A stretch of DNA of 30,765 nucleotides, taken from contig CAJTLA010000002.1 in assembly GCA_910576985.1 (NCBI GenBank), positions 1-30,765 of the forward strand, given 5' to 3'. Made by a program: the position numbers and the translations under genes. Origin of the DNA: an uncultured Bacilli bacterium. Lineage in GTDB: Bacteria; Bacillota_I; Bacilli_A; RF39; UBA660. Shown here in pieces: positions 1-8,007 of this stretch (position 1 is its first letter; each line of letters opens with the position of its first letter). The notes beneath the pieces are model-generated. The model saw only the letters and a list, made by a program, of their open reading frames with translations, did not search any database and had not been told where the DNA came from.

Positions 1-98
1 ATAGAAGCAATTTTCTTTTTTACTGTTTTTTGAAACTATATTGTTATATTAAATTTTTTCTATAGCTGAGTAGTAACCTAAATATTTTTTGTTTTGTC

Positions 99-124
99 AA
101 AAAAAATCACATTTTAGTGATTTT
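99..124 (-). terminator. Intrinsic terminator of the rsmA-ung-tilS-ftsH operon
   Basis: Read leftward, the arms AAAATCAC/GTGATTTT (103-110 and 117-124) pair perfectly around a 6-nt loop and run into a U-tract (complement of A 99-106). The ftsH stop codon (114-116) lies in the loop, so the operon ends here. Bases 1-98 to the left show no gene or clear signal. Confidence 0.8.
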
Positions 125-2108
125 CCTGATTTAAAATTTCTATGATTTCTTCTCTAGTTAAAACATGATAATTTTCTAATCCATTTTCTTTTGCTAGTTC
201 TTGTAGTTCTTCTAGTGGTAAATCTTCTAAGCTAGCTTCTTTAAAGTCACTTTCATCGATTTCTTTGTCATCATCTGGCATACATCCATTTTCTACTAAG
301 TAATCGATTTGTTCTTTGGTTAGAGTTTCATGTTCTAATAAAGTGTTTGCGATTAAATCTAATAGTTTTTTGTTTTCTTTGATTACTTTTTTTGTTTTTT
401 CGTAACATTCGTTAATGATCTTTCTTTGTTCTTGATCTATTTCAAATGCTACTTGACTTGAGAAGTTTCTACTTTTGTTGTAGTCTCTTCCTAAGAAAAC
501 ACTAGATTCTTGATGTTCAAATTGTACTGGTCCTAAGTCACTCATTCCATACTCTGTTACCATGGCTCTTGCAATTTTAGTAGCTTTTTCAAAGTCGTTA
601 TGTGCTCCTGTTGTGATTTCATTAAATATGAATTCTTCGGCTACACGACCTCCTAGTAATCCACTGATCATTTCTAGTAATTCACTTTTTGTTTGAAGAT
701 ATGTTTCTTCTCTTGGAAGCATGAGGTTGTATCCTCCAGCTGATCCTCTTGGAACAATTGTGATTTTTTGAACTTCATTGGCTCCATCTAAGCAAATTCC
801 TAAAACAGCGTGACCTGCTTCATGATAAGCAACGACTTTCTTTTCGTGTTCTGTATATTTATGACTTTTTTTCGCTGGACCCATTAATACACGATCATGG
901 GCTTCATCGATTTCAGTCATAGTAATGACTTTTTTGTTTCTTCTTACTGCTAGTAGGGCTGCTTCGTTTAATAAGTTTTCTAGATCTGCTCCACTAAATC
1001 CTACTGTTCTTTTTGCTATGTTGGATAATTCTACACCTTTTGAAAATGCTTTTCCTTTAGCGTGTACTTTTAAAATTTCTTCTCGTCCTTTGATGTCTGG
1101 TAAATTTACAGTTACTTGACGATCAAATCTTCCTGGTCTAAGAAGTGCTGGATCTAAGACATCTGGACGGTTTGTTGCTGCAATAATGATAATTCCTTCA
1201 TTGGCTCCAAATCCATCCATTTCTGTTAGTAATTGGTTTAGAGTTTGTTCTCTTTCATCATGTCCTCCTCCTAAACCTGCTCCTCTTTGTCTTCCAACTG
1301 CATCAATTTCATCAATGAAAATTAAACATGGAGCACTTTGTTTTGCTTGTTTGAACATGTCTCTTACTCTACTTGCTCCTACACCTACAAATAATTCTAC
1401 GAATTCACTACCACTGATAAAGTAAAATGGTACATTGGCTTCTCCTGCTACTGCTCTTGCTAGTAAAGTTTTTCCGGTTCCTGGTGGACCTACTAGCAAT
1501 ACTCCTTTTGGAATTCTTGCTCCTAGGCTTTGGAATTTTTTTGGACTTTTTAAGAAATCAATTAGTTCTGCTACTTCTTCTTTTTCTTCATCTAATCCTG
1601 CTACTTCTTTAAATGTTACCTTTTTGTTGTTTTCTGATAATCTGGCTCTACTTTTTCCAAAGTCCATCGATTTATTCGCACTTCCCATTTGTCTTGTAAT
1701 TAAGAAGAATGCTCCACCAATTAAGATTATCATTGGGACAATATTAATCAAAAATAGTAAAAATTTACTTGAATCTGGGTCATTGATTGTTTCTACTTTG
1801 AATTTGTGTTCACTTTCTAAAGCTAGTAGTTTTGTCATGACTTCTTCTGCTAGTGGAACTTTTACCATGAAGTATTCATTTTCATTATATCCTTTTAGTT
1901 TTCCTTGTATTTCGTATACATGGGCGCTTGTTCTAGGGATAATTTTAATTTCTGTTACTTTTCCTTTTTCGGCTTGCTCCATAAATTTATCATAAGTAAG
2001 GTTATTTACTTTCTGATTGATTATATTAAAAAAATACATGACTCCAGCTATGATTAAAAACAATACTAAATATGGCATTAATCCTCTTTTCACAGCTTTT
2101 TTGTTCAT
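114..2108 (-). CDS. ftsH: ATP-dependent zinc metalloprotease FtsH
   Basis: Membrane-anchored AAA+ protease that degrades misfolded membrane proteins and short-lived regulators as a hexamer. Visible parts of the 664-residue protein: transmembrane segments at about 11-30 and 116-138 flanking a small extracytoplasmic domain; Walker A GPPGTGKT (207-214); Walker B LIFIDEID (262-269); the second region of homology ending in RPGRFDR (324-330); the zinc site HEAGH (429-433); and a downstream Asp near 505 in a GAHND context as likely third ligand. Length is normal for the family. The start is preceded by AAGGAGGG. The gene follows tilS by 15 nt, so it belongs to the rsmA operon. In B. subtilis hprT lies between tilS and ftsH; here it is absent. 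Confidence 0.98.
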   Translation of the reverse strand: MNKKAVKRGLMPYLVLFLIIAGVMYFFNIINQKVNNLTYDKFMEQAEKGKVTEIKIIPRTSAHVYEIQGKLKGYNENEYFMVKVPLAEEVMTKLLALESEHKFKVETINDPDSSKFLLFLINIVPMIILIGGAFFLITRQMGSANKSMDFGKSRARLSENNKKVTFKEVAGLDEEKEEVAELIDFLKSPKKFQSLGARIPKGVLLVGPPGTGKTLLARAVAGEANVPFYFISGSEFVELFVGVGASRVRDMFKQAKQSAPCLIFIDEIDAVGRQRGAGLGGGHDEREQTLNQLLTEMDGFGANEGIIIIAATNRPDVLDPALLRPGRFDRQVTVNLPDIKGREEILKVHAKGKAFSKGVELSNIAKRTVGFSGADLENLLNEAALLAVRRNKKVITMTEIDEAHDRVLMGPAKKSHKYTEHEKKVVAYHEAGHAVLGICLDGANEVQKITIVPRGSAGGYNLMLPREETYLQTKSELLEMISGLLGGRVAEEFIFNEITTGAHNDFEKATKIARAMVTEYGMSDLGPVQFEHQESSVFLGRDYNKSRNFSSQVAFEIDQEQRKIINECYEKTKKVIKENKKLLDLIANTLLEHETLTKEQIDYLVENGCMPDDDKEIDESDFKEASLEDLPLEELQELAKENGLENYHVLTREEIIEILNQENH

Positions 2109-2123
2109 TCTGGTTTTCCCTCC

Positions 2124-3395
2124 TTAATAATACTTAAGTATTATATCATATTTTTCTTCTTTTGTTTTACAAAATTGTGATTTTTTTATTCCTGGTATCC
2201 AAATGATGTTTCCTTGTGAGTCAGTTACTATTGGGTAACTGTTTCTTAAGTGAAGTGGAATTTTTTCATTGATCATTATTTCTTTGACTTTTTTATTGTG
2301 ATTTAATCCTTTTACTTTTATTTTGTCTCCAGGCTTTTTTGTTCTTACAATAAGTGGAAATGTCAGATCTTGTTTATTTAGTCTACAGACAAAATTGGAA
2401 TCTAATTCGGTTTCTTCAAATTTTATATTATGTCCATTTGGAAGTAATAGATTTTCTTTTAGTTCTAATTCATAGGTATGGTTTGTTTCTTGTTGGATAA
2501 TTCTTAGTGTATCATATTCTTTTCTAATTTTAATATTATTTGGAAAATGCAATGTGGTTCCTGATCTTTTTTTTATCAATGCTTGCAACATATGAATATG
2601 TTTACTTTCTAGGTTGGTTCTTTCTGAATAAATATGCCCTAAAGTATATTCTAAAGTTCTTTTTTGAATGATTGTATCCAGTTGGTCCCAATTTTTTAAT
2701 GATAATTCATTTTGATGAAGTCTTGTTTTTATTTGTTGTTCCGTTTGTTTTTGAAGATATTCTTCTATTTCATTTAGTTCTTCACTAAATTTTAAAAATT
2801 TTAGATGAACATTTTTGTTTTCTTTTTTTAGAAATGGAAGTATTTGTTTTCGAATTCTGTTTCTTGTGTAAATATCTTTTTCGTTGGATGAGTCTATACA
2901 ATATGGAATATTATTTTTTTTGTTGTATTCTAATAGTTGCTGTTTGGTATAATTTAGTAATGGTCTTATGATGGTGTATCCATTTTTTTGAGATTTTTTT
3001 ATTGGTCCATGAATGGCTTTCATGGAAGAACCTCTCATAATTCTAAATAGAATCGTCTCTATTAAATCGTCTCCATGATGGGCTGTAAAAAGATAGTTTG
3101 TATGATATTTTTTTAATATTTCTTCAAAAAATTGGTACCTGATTTTATGGGCTTCGTTGTGAAAGTTTTTTTTTGAATGTTTTTGAATGGTCATTGATTC
3201 AAAAATAAGGTTATGTTTTTCACAGTAGTTTTTGACAAATATTTCTTCTTCTTTTTGACCTGGTCTTCCTGTGTTATGGTTTACATGAGCGACTACGATA
3301 GTGTCATATTGTTTTTGTAACATAGAAAGAAGGGCCATTGAGTCAGGTCCTCCTGATACTGCGACAACAATTGGTGTTTCTTTTTTTGGTGTCAT
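2124..3395 (-). CDS. tilS: tRNA(Ile)-lysidine synthase TilS
   Basis: Modifies C34 of the CAU-anticodon tRNA(Ile) to lysidine so that it reads AUA; essential in most bacteria. The N-terminal PP-loop ATPase signature SGGPDS is at about residues 14-19, followed by the N-type ATPase fold (FTAHHGDDLIET) and a C-terminal substrate-binding domain. Length is about 423 aa, typical. The start is ambiguous: this ATG overlaps the ung stop as TAATG, but AAAGGA lies 11 nt upstream of it, whereas the same Shine-Dalgarno lies 5 nt from an in-frame TTG at 3401, which would add two residues. Either way it is translationally coupled to ung and transcribed from the rsmA promoter. Confidence 0.95.
   Translation of the reverse strand: MTPKKETPIVVAVSGGPDSMALLSMLQKQYDTIVVAHVNHNTGRPGQKEEEIFVKNYCEKHNLIFESMTIQKHSKKNFHNEAHKIRYQFFEEILKKYHTNYLFTAHHGDDLIETILFRIMRGSSMKAIHGPIKKSQKNGYTIIRPLLNYTKQQLLEYNKKNNIPYCIDSSNEKDIYTRNRIRKQILPFLKKENKNVHLKFLKFSEELNEIEEYLQKQTEQQIKTRLHQNELSLKNWDQLDTIIQKRTLEYTLGHIYSERTNLESKHIHMLQALIKKRSGTTLHFPNNIKIRKEYDTLRIIQQETNHTYELELKENLLLPNGHNIKFEETELDSNFVCRLNKQDLTFPLIVRTKKPGDKIKVKGLNHNKKVKEIMINEKIPLHLRNSYPIVTDSQGNIIWIPGIKKSQFCKTKEEKYDIILKYY
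2127..2144. repeat. Perfect 18-bp palindrome at the tilS/ftsH junction
   Basis: ATAATACTTAAGTATTAT equals its own reverse complement. It covers the last sense codons of tilS, right before the tilS stop codon and the ftsH Shine-Dalgarno. As RNA it can fold into a 7-bp stem with a UUAA loop just upstream of the ftsH ribosome binding site. It could be a processing or translation-control element, or chance in AT-rich DNA. Confidence 0.45.
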
Positions 3396-4045
3396 TACCA
3401 ATTGATTCCTTTCATATTGTGTTGTTCTAAAAATTGGTTTGTTTTTGAAAATGGTTTACTTCCAAAGAATCCACGATATGCGGAAAGGGGTGATGGATGG
3501 ACACTTTCTATTATTTTATGTTGTGGATTGGTAATTAATGCCTTTTTGCTTCTGGCATAGCTTCCCCATAAAATGAACACGACTGGTTTTTCTCTTTCGT
3601 TTAGTTTTTTTATGATATTATCTGTAAATGTTTCCCATCCTTTTTCTTTGTGTGATAATGGGGAATTTCTGACAACTGTCATGATCGAGTTTAATAATAG
3701 TACTCCTTGTTTTGCCCAATCTGTTAAATCACTTTGTGTTCTTGTAATTCCAAGGTCATTTTGTAATTCTTCTAAGATGTTTTTGAGTGATGGTGGCATT
3801 GGAATTCCTTCTCTTACGGAAAATGAAAGTCCATGTGCTTCTCTGTCTCCATGATATGGATCTTGACCTAATATTACGACTTTTACTTCATCATAATCTG
3901 TATATCTTAAAGCATTGAATATGTCTTGATATTCTGGAAAGACTATTTTTGTTTTGTATTCATTTTTGACAAATGTTCCGAGTGTTTTAAAGTAGTCCTG
4001 TTTCATTTCTTGTTCTAAAATAATATCCCATTTTTTGTTAATCAT
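3395..4045 (-). CDS. ung: Uracil-DNA glycosylase (family 1)
   Basis: Removes uracil from DNA as the first step of base excision repair. The 216-aa protein shows the catalytic GQDPYHG motif (Asp near residue 62), a central uracil-binding segment ending in LWGSYA, and the Leu-loop motif HPSPLS with following GFFGSKPFS near the C-terminus. It starts 4 nt after the rsmA stop, with AAGGATG (inside the end of rsmA) as ribosome binding site, and ends in a 1-nt overlap with the tilS ATG. A uracil repair gene inside the rsmA-tilS-ftsH operon is not the B. subtilis order, where ung lies elsewhere. Confidence 0.97.
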   Translation of the reverse strand: MINKKWDIILEQEMKQDYFKTLGTFVKNEYKTKIVFPEYQDIFNALRYTDYDEVKVVILGQDPYHGDREAHGLSFSVREGIPMPPSLKNILEELQNDLGITRTQSDLTDWAKQGVLLLNSIMTVVRNSPLSHKEKGWETFTDNIIKKLNEREKPVVFILWGSYARSKKALITNPQHKIIESVHPSPLSAYRGFFGSKPFSKTNQFLEQHNMKGINW

Positions 4046-4049
4046 AATT

Positions 4050-4880
4050 TCACATCCTTACTTCTATTTCATTGGCTATTTCTATAAATATTTCGAGTGG
4101 TATTTGTTCTGCTCTTGTGGTTAAATCAAAGTTATGTTTTTTTAATATGGTTTCTATTTGATCTAATGGATATTCTTTTAAGTTATTTTTCATTGTTTTT
4201 CTTTTTTGTTTGAATGAGTCTTTGATGAGTTTAAATAATAGTTGCTCATTTTTTACTTGTTTTTGTGGTTTCTTTTTCATTTCTATCACAATGCTATCAA
4301 CGTTTGGTTTGGGCAAAAATACATGTTTACTAATATCCATTATTTTTTTGATGTCAAAGTAATAGTCGAGAAAGACTGATAAGGAATTGTAATCTTTTGT
4401 TCCTGGTTTTGCTTTGAATCTGTTCCCTACTTCTTTTTGAACCATTACTACTATTTTTTGAACGGGTAGTTTGTCTTCAATTATTTTCATAATGATTGGA
4501 GTCGTTATATAATATGGAAGATTCGCTACTACATATAGTTTTTTGTGATTTTTAATTTTTGTTTTTACATCTGCTGTTAAAAAATCTTGATAAATGATTT
4601 CAATATTTGTTTTGTCTTTTAAAGTAGTATCTAGTACTGGTTTTAGTTGTTTATCTATTTCATAGGCAATGACGTTACCTGCTTGTTCACTTAGTTTATA
4701 AGTTAAGGATCCTGCTCCTGGTCCGATTTCTAATACCAATGTATCTTGATCAATTTCTGATTTTTTAATGATGCCATCAATGATGTTTTCATCGATAATA
4801 AAATTTTGACCAAAGTTTTTTTTTAAATTAAATCCGTTTTTTTCTAGTAATGTTTTCATTTTATTTGGTGAATACTCCAT
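4050..4880 (-). CDS. rsmA: 16S rRNA (A1518/A1519-N6)-dimethyltransferase RsmA (KsgA)
   Basis: Dimethylates two adjacent adenines in the 3'-terminal helix 45 of 16S rRNA during 30S maturation. The 276-aa protein has the N-terminal KKNFGQNF signature, SAM-binding motif I VLEIGPGAGSLT (about 48-59), an acidic motif II (YEID) and the catalytic motif IV NLPYY (about 119). It starts with ATG 8 nt after AGGAGG and has its own consensus-like promoter at 4932-4960. It is the first gene of an operon with ung, tilS and ftsH. In B. subtilis rsmA directly follows rnmV; here the space upstream has no rnmV. Confidence 0.98.
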   Translation of the reverse strand: MEYSPNKMKTLLEKNGFNLKKNFGQNFIIDENIIDGIIKKSEIDQDTLVLEIGPGAGSLTYKLSEQAGNVIAYEIDKQLKPVLDTTLKDKTNIEIIYQDFLTADVKTKIKNHKKLYVVANLPYYITTPIIMKIIEDKLPVQKIVVMVQKEVGNRFKAKPGTKDYNSLSVFLDYYFDIKKIMDISKHVFLPKPNVDSIVIEMKKKPQKQVKNEQLLFKLIKDSFKQKRKTMKNNLKEYPLDQIETILKKHNFDLTTRAEQIPLEIFIEIANEIEVRM

Positions 4881-4931
4881 AGTGGCCTCCTATTTGAATT
4901 ACTGAATAGTTTGAAATAATCCTCTATAGCC

Positions 4932-4960
4932 ATTTTAAGCTTAAAATCCATATAAGTCAA
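4932..4960 (-). promoter_or_regulatory. Sigma-A-type promoter of the rsmA operon
   Basis: Read leftward: -35 TTGACT (4955-4960), 17-bp spacer, -10 TAAAAT (4932-4937). It lies about 50 bp upstream of the rsmA start. Spacing and hexamers are close to consensus. Confidence 0.75.
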
Positions 4961-5049
4961 TGTTTGTCTGTTGTTTTGGTTTCATTTTTTGTATTTAAAT
5001 TTTAAAATTAAAAAATGTAGTCTTTGATGGTCTAGTAATCTTTGAGGTG

Positions 5050-5076
5050 AGTAAAAATAAATTCAGAAGAATTTAT
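5050..5076 (-). terminator. Possible second terminator behind the YabE-like gene
   Basis: ATAAATTC and GAATTTAT (5057-5064, 5069-5076) form a perfect 8-bp hairpin with a 4-nt loop. Leftward transcription meets five Us immediately after it. It lies downstream of the stronger terminator at 5107-5132 and could catch read-through before the rsmA promoter. The stem is almost all A-T, so activity is uncertain. Confidence 0.4.
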
Positions 5077-5106
5077 GATGATATTGCGTTATTTTATTTT
5101 CTCTAC

Positions 5107-5132
5107 AAAAAAAAGTGGCATTCCACTTTTTT
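5107..5132 (-). terminator. Intrinsic terminator of the tatD/YabE-like unit
   Basis: AAAAAAGTGG and CCACTTTTTT (5109-5118, 5123-5132) pair around a 4-nt loop. It starts within two bases of the double stop codon of the YabE-like gene. The A/T flanks make it formally bidirectional, but only the leftward direction has a gene to terminate. Confidence 0.8.
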
Positions 5133-5133
5133 A

Positions 5134-5829
5134 TTAAAAGCCCCATCTTTGGACACTGAATTGTACGTTGGTTCCGCTGGTATTACCTGATTGAATGTCT
5201 TGTTTCGTTTGATATGCAACATCAATCCATACGGTTCCGTTTTGCCAAGCTTTATTCATGGCTGTTCCTCGGTCTAAAGCAATTCCATAATAGGGTTCTG
5301 CTTTTCCATTATCTATTTTGATAATGGTTCCACATGGAAAGGAGGTAGCTGTAGATAAAATTCTGACGTTTCCAAATTCTTCATCATTATAATAAATTCC
5401 ATCATTAATTAAACTATGGTTTCCTCTATTTTTTGTATGGCATGCGACTGCTCCTGTTTTACTACAGCCTGGACAGTCTGGACTATAACTGGTTACTTTT
5501 CCTATATATTCTCCTTTTGCGCCTGTTCCTTGTTCTATTACTTCAGCAACTGGTTGTTTTACTAATTGCTTTTCATTGTTTAATGTGGTGATAATTCCTA
5601 CTTCTCCTTCTTTGATTGTTTTTTTGATTGTAGAAGGTAATTTTGAGTTATAAATAATGTTTGATTCATATGGTATTATTTCGTTTACTGTGCTATAACT
5701 TTTGTTTTCATTCAAGTTTGTTGCTTCTAGTTTTTCCTTTTCTATAACCGATCCACTAAAAAAAGAAGTAAAGCTAACTAATAGGCAGCTAATCCATTTT
5801 CCTATGTTTCCTAGAATCACTATATTCAT
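5134..5829 (-). CDS. YabE-like secreted G5/3D-domain protein
   Basis: Probably an exported cell-wall-active protein. Residues 1-25 form a hydrophobic signal or anchor. About 45-100 resemble a G5 domain (IPYES start, conserved hydrophobic strand pattern). About 108-231 are a 3D domain, named for conserved aspartates, as in MltA-type lytic transglycosylases and resuscitation factors; ALDRG and WIDV supply Asp residues. The 3D part also carries CPGC and two further Cys. Position between tatD and rsmA matches yabE of B. subtilis, although this 231-aa protein is much shorter and lacks DUF348 repeats. Catalytic activity on peptidoglycan is inferred, not visible. The Shine-Dalgarno is AGAGGTGA. It begins 33 bp after tatD and ends in a strong terminator. 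Confidence 0.8.
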   Translation of the reverse strand: MNIVILGNIGKWISCLLVSFTSFFSGSVIEKEKLEATNLNENKSYSTVNEIIPYESNIIYNSKLPSTIKKTIKEGEVGIITTLNNEKQLVKQPVAEVIEQGTGAKGEYIGKVTSYSPDCPGCSKTGAVACHTKNRGNHSLINDGIYYNDEEFGNVRILSTATSFPCGTIIKIDNGKAEPYYGIALDRGTAMNKAWQNGTVWIDVAYQTKQDIQSGNTSGTNVQFSVQRWGF

Positions 5830-5862
5830 TATGTCACCTCTATTTTCACTATTATTATAGTA

Positions 5863-6621
5863 TCATAGAGGTTTGTGAAAGTCAAATTGTTGGTTGGCAT
5901 TTTCTGTGGTTGTTTTTAATACTTGTTCTAAAGTAATTTCTTTTATTTGAGCGATTGTTTGTGCTACTAAGAGTATATTTTTTGGTTCATTTTTTTGTCC
6001 TCTAAATGGTTCTGGAGTTAAGTAAGGACTATCTGTTTCTAATAAGATATGATCTAATGGAATCATTTTTACGACTTCTTTTAAAACTCGACTGTTCTTA
6101 AATGTTACAACTCCGCCTATTCCAAAATAAACGTTTAATTTTAAAAATTGTTGAGCCATTTCTACGCTCCCACTATAACAATGAAGTATTATTTTTAAAT
6201 CTTTAAATTCTTTTAAGATTTGATATGTTTCTTCTATGGCATCTCTAGTATGTATCACTACTGGTAAGTTATATTTTCGAGCGAGTTCTAGAAGTTGTTT
6301 GAAAATTTGTTTTTGCAATTCTTTTTCTTCTATTCCATAGTGGTAATCAAGTCCTATTTCTCCTATTCCTACTATTTTTGGATTTTTTAATTGTGCTTCT
6401 ATCCAATTGATAGATGCTTCATTACTAGTGGAAACTTCGTTGGGATGGATTCCTATTACTCCATATACATTTGGATATTTTTTTATGAGTTCTAATACTT
6501 CTTGATTTGTTTCATTGTTTACTCCACTTGCAATCATAATGTTATTTTCCATGTTTTTAATCACTACTTCTACGTTTTCATAATCTTCTTTTCCTAAATG
6601 ACAGTGTGTGTCAATCATCAT
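5863..6621 (-). CDS. tatD: TatD-family metal-dependent hydrolase (YabD)
   Basis: Amidohydrolase-fold metal-dependent nuclease of the TatD family, linked in other bacteria to 3'-5' DNA/RNA exonuclease activity in repair and RNA turnover. Metal-ligand motifs are intact: IDTHCHL near the N-terminus, GEIGLDYH (about 92-99), VIHTRDA, ILHCYSG and LLETDSPYLTPEP near the C-terminus. Length 252 aa is normal. Two ATGs are adjacent; the upstream one is used here because a purine-rich AGAAGAGA precedes it, but the Shine-Dalgarno is weak. It has its own promoter (6648-6677), diverges from gpsA and sits in front of the YabE-like gene as in B. subtilis. Confidence 0.96.
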   Translation of the reverse strand: MMIDTHCHLGKEDYENVEVVIKNMENNIMIASGVNNETNQEVLELIKKYPNVYGVIGIHPNEVSTSNEASINWIEAQLKNPKIVGIGEIGLDYHYGIEEKELQKQIFKQLLELARKYNLPVVIHTRDAIEETYQILKEFKDLKIILHCYSGSVEMAQQFLKLNVYFGIGGVVTFKNSRVLKEVVKMIPLDHILLETDSPYLTPEPFRGQKNEPKNILLVAQTIAQIKEITLEQVLKTTTENANQQFDFHKPL

Positions 6622-6647
6622 ATAATCTCTTCTTTCTATATTTTAAT

Positions 6648-6677
6648 ATTATATTACTTTTTTTGTTATTTTATCAA
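6648..6677 (-). promoter_or_regulatory. Promoter of tatD
   Basis: Leftward -35 TTGATA (6672-6677), 18-bp spacer, -10 TATAAT (6648-6653), about 27 bp upstream of the tatD start. The intergenic region shared with gpsA is about 184 bp. Confidence 0.65.
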
Positions 6678-6734
6678 TTTCTATTTTTTTATCATTTTGT
6701 TATAAAAAGTGTTTATTAAGAGGTTTACATCTAT

Positions 6735-6757
6735 TATAATGCATATTTTTGTATAAT
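6735..6757 (+). promoter_or_regulatory. Candidate -10 elements for gpsA
   Basis: Two TATAAT hexamers (6735-6740 and 6752-6757) lie 50-70 bp upstream of the gpsA ATG. Neither has a good -35: TTTATT lies 17 bp before the first. gpsA must be transcribed from within this divergent intergenic region, so one of them is likely used. Confidence 0.4.
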
Positions 6758-6805
6758 ACAAATGGATTTTTGAAAATGTGGTACAATAAGATTGAGGTGA
6801 ACAAT

Positions 6806-7762
6806 ATGAAAGTTGCGGTTTTAGGGACTGGAGCTTATGGACTTGCTTTAGCGAGTGTATTACATGAGCATCATGAAGTTGTTATGTGGTCTAGGTTTGA
6901 GGAAGAAATATTGGAGTTGCGTAGGAATAAAAGCAGTTTCAAATTGCCTGATTATATGATTCCTTCTGATATTGTTTTTACAACGGATATGAAGCAGGCA
7001 ATCAAAGATTCTTTGTTGATTGTGATTGCTGTTCCTAGTATTTTTGTAGAAGACGTTGTGAAAGATTTACAGTCTTTGATTACAAATCAACATTTGTGTG
7101 TTGCTAGTAAAGGCATGGTTGGCCATTTTTTTCTTTCTGATATTATTTTGAAGTATATTCCTATGGATCGTTTGGCTATTATTTCTGGTCCATCTTTTGC
7201 AATTGATATGATTAAAAAAGTTCCAATTGGATTATCTCTTGGAACTCAGAATCCGGAAACTTCTAGTTTGATTCAAAGTGCTTTTGAGCGTGTTCATTTC
7301 TGTGTCACAGATGATATTCATGGAATTGAAATTTGTGGTTCTATCAAAAATGTCATTGCGATTGGGGCTGGTATATTAAAAGGAATGGGTTTTTCTGACT
7401 CAACGAGTGCTTTGTATATTACGAAATCATTACATGATATTCAAAGGTTAATTGATCTGCTAGGTGGAAATAGTTCGACTATTTTATCGTTGGCTGGAAT
7501 TGGAGATTTATTGTTGACTTGTACTAGTTCTCAATCTAGAAATTTTTCTTTTGGTTATTTAATCGGAAATAATGCTAATGAAAAAGAGATTATTTTGTAT
7601 AAAAATCTAAATACAATTGAAGGCTTAGATGCGTTATATTCAATGCATTTACTGATTCAGAAATCAGATATTTCATTTCCAATATTGGAATGTCTTTATG
7701 ATATTATTGAAAATAAAAAGCCATGTGAATTGTTAAAACAATTTTTGATTCAAAAAAAATAA
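6806..7762 (+). CDS. gpsA: Glycerol-3-phosphate dehydrogenase [NAD(P)+]
   Basis: Reduces dihydroxyacetone phosphate to sn-glycerol 3-phosphate, the backbone of membrane phospholipids. The start at 6806 is chosen because GAGGTGA lies 6 nt upstream and the Rossmann motif GTGAYG falls at residues 7-12; an in-frame ATG at 6749 would add 19 unrelated residues. Other family marks are SGPSFA, EICGSIKNVIAIGAGI (the catalytic Lys region) and GDLLLTCTS followed by SRN. At 318 aa it is slightly short but complete. It is one of only two rightward genes here and converges on rpsR through a shared hairpin. Confidence 0.95.
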   Translation: MKVAVLGTGAYGLALASVLHEHHEVVMWSRFEEEILELRRNKSSFKLPDYMIPSDIVFTTDMKQAIKDSLLIVIAVPSIFVEDVVKDLQSLITNQHLCVASKGMVGHFFLSDIILKYIPMDRLAIISGPSFAIDMIKKVPIGLSLGTQNPETSSLIQSAFERVHFCVTDDIHGIEICGSIKNVIAIGAGILKGMGFSDSTSALYITKSLHDIQRLIDLLGGNSSTILSLAGIGDLLLTCTSSQSRNFSFGYLIGNNANEKEIILYKNLNTIEGLDALYSMHLLIQKSDISFPILECLYDIIENKKPCELLKQFLIQKK

Positions 7763-7774
7763 GATTGCTCTTAT
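7759..7774. terminator. Shared terminator between convergent gpsA and rpsR
   Basis: ATAAGA/TCTTAT (7759-7764, 7769-7774) pair around TTGC. Leftward transcripts leave the stem into a run of Us (complement of A 7752-7759), so it is a good terminator for rpsR; rightward the U-tract is broken (TCTTCTT). The stop codons of both genes (7760-7762 and 7771-7773) lie inside the hairpin arms. Confidence 0.7.
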
Positions 7775-7992
7775 CTTCTTACGAATGGTATTAATGCCAT
7801 AAAGCGTGCTTTTTTGATTTGGTTTGCGATTTGTCTTTGGTGTTTTGCACATGTTCCAGTAAGTCTTCTAGGTAAAATTTTCCCATCTCCATTACTGATA
7901 TATTTTTTTATGATGTCAACATCTTTATAATTGACATCTTTTTTTGCACACATTTGGCAAACTTTTTTCTTTTTTCTATAAAAATCAGCCAT
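7771..7992 (-). CDS. rpsR: 30S ribosomal protein S18
   Basis: Binds S6 on the platform of the 30S subunit. The 73-aa sequence contains the S18 core DYKDVDIIKKY-type helix (here NYKDVDIIKKY), GKILPRRLTGT and a basic C-terminus ending FVRR. It carries CQMC near the N-terminus and CAKH after the LTGT turn, the cysteine-containing variant of S18 expected to hold zinc; B. subtilis and E. coli S18 lack these residues. Last gene of the rpsF-ssb-rpsR operon, 15 nt after ssb, with AGGAGG-type ribosome binding site. Confidence 0.98.
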   Translation of the reverse strand: MADFYRKKKKVCQMCAKKDVNYKDVDIIKKYISNGDGKILPRRLTGTCAKHQRQIANQIKKARFMALIPFVRR

Positions 7993-8007
7993 TTTATTTT
8001 CCTCCTT

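Noticed and set aside
1427..1995. Rightward Leu/Ser-rich frames inside ftsH, and similar ones inside ung, ychF, metG, mfd and dnaX
   Set aside because: They are antisense shadows of conserved leftward genes, with low-complexity composition produced by A/T-rich codons and no ribosome sites.
5073..5136. Rightward 20-codon frame starting ATGATG between rsmA and the YabE-like gene
   Set aside because: It runs through the terminator hairpin at 5107-5132, has a poor ribosome site and no recognisable content.
6749..6805. N-terminal extension of GpsA by 19 residues
   Set aside because: It covers a -10-like sequence and has no ribosome binding site, whereas GAGGTGA precedes the ATG at 6806 and the Rossmann motif starts right after it.
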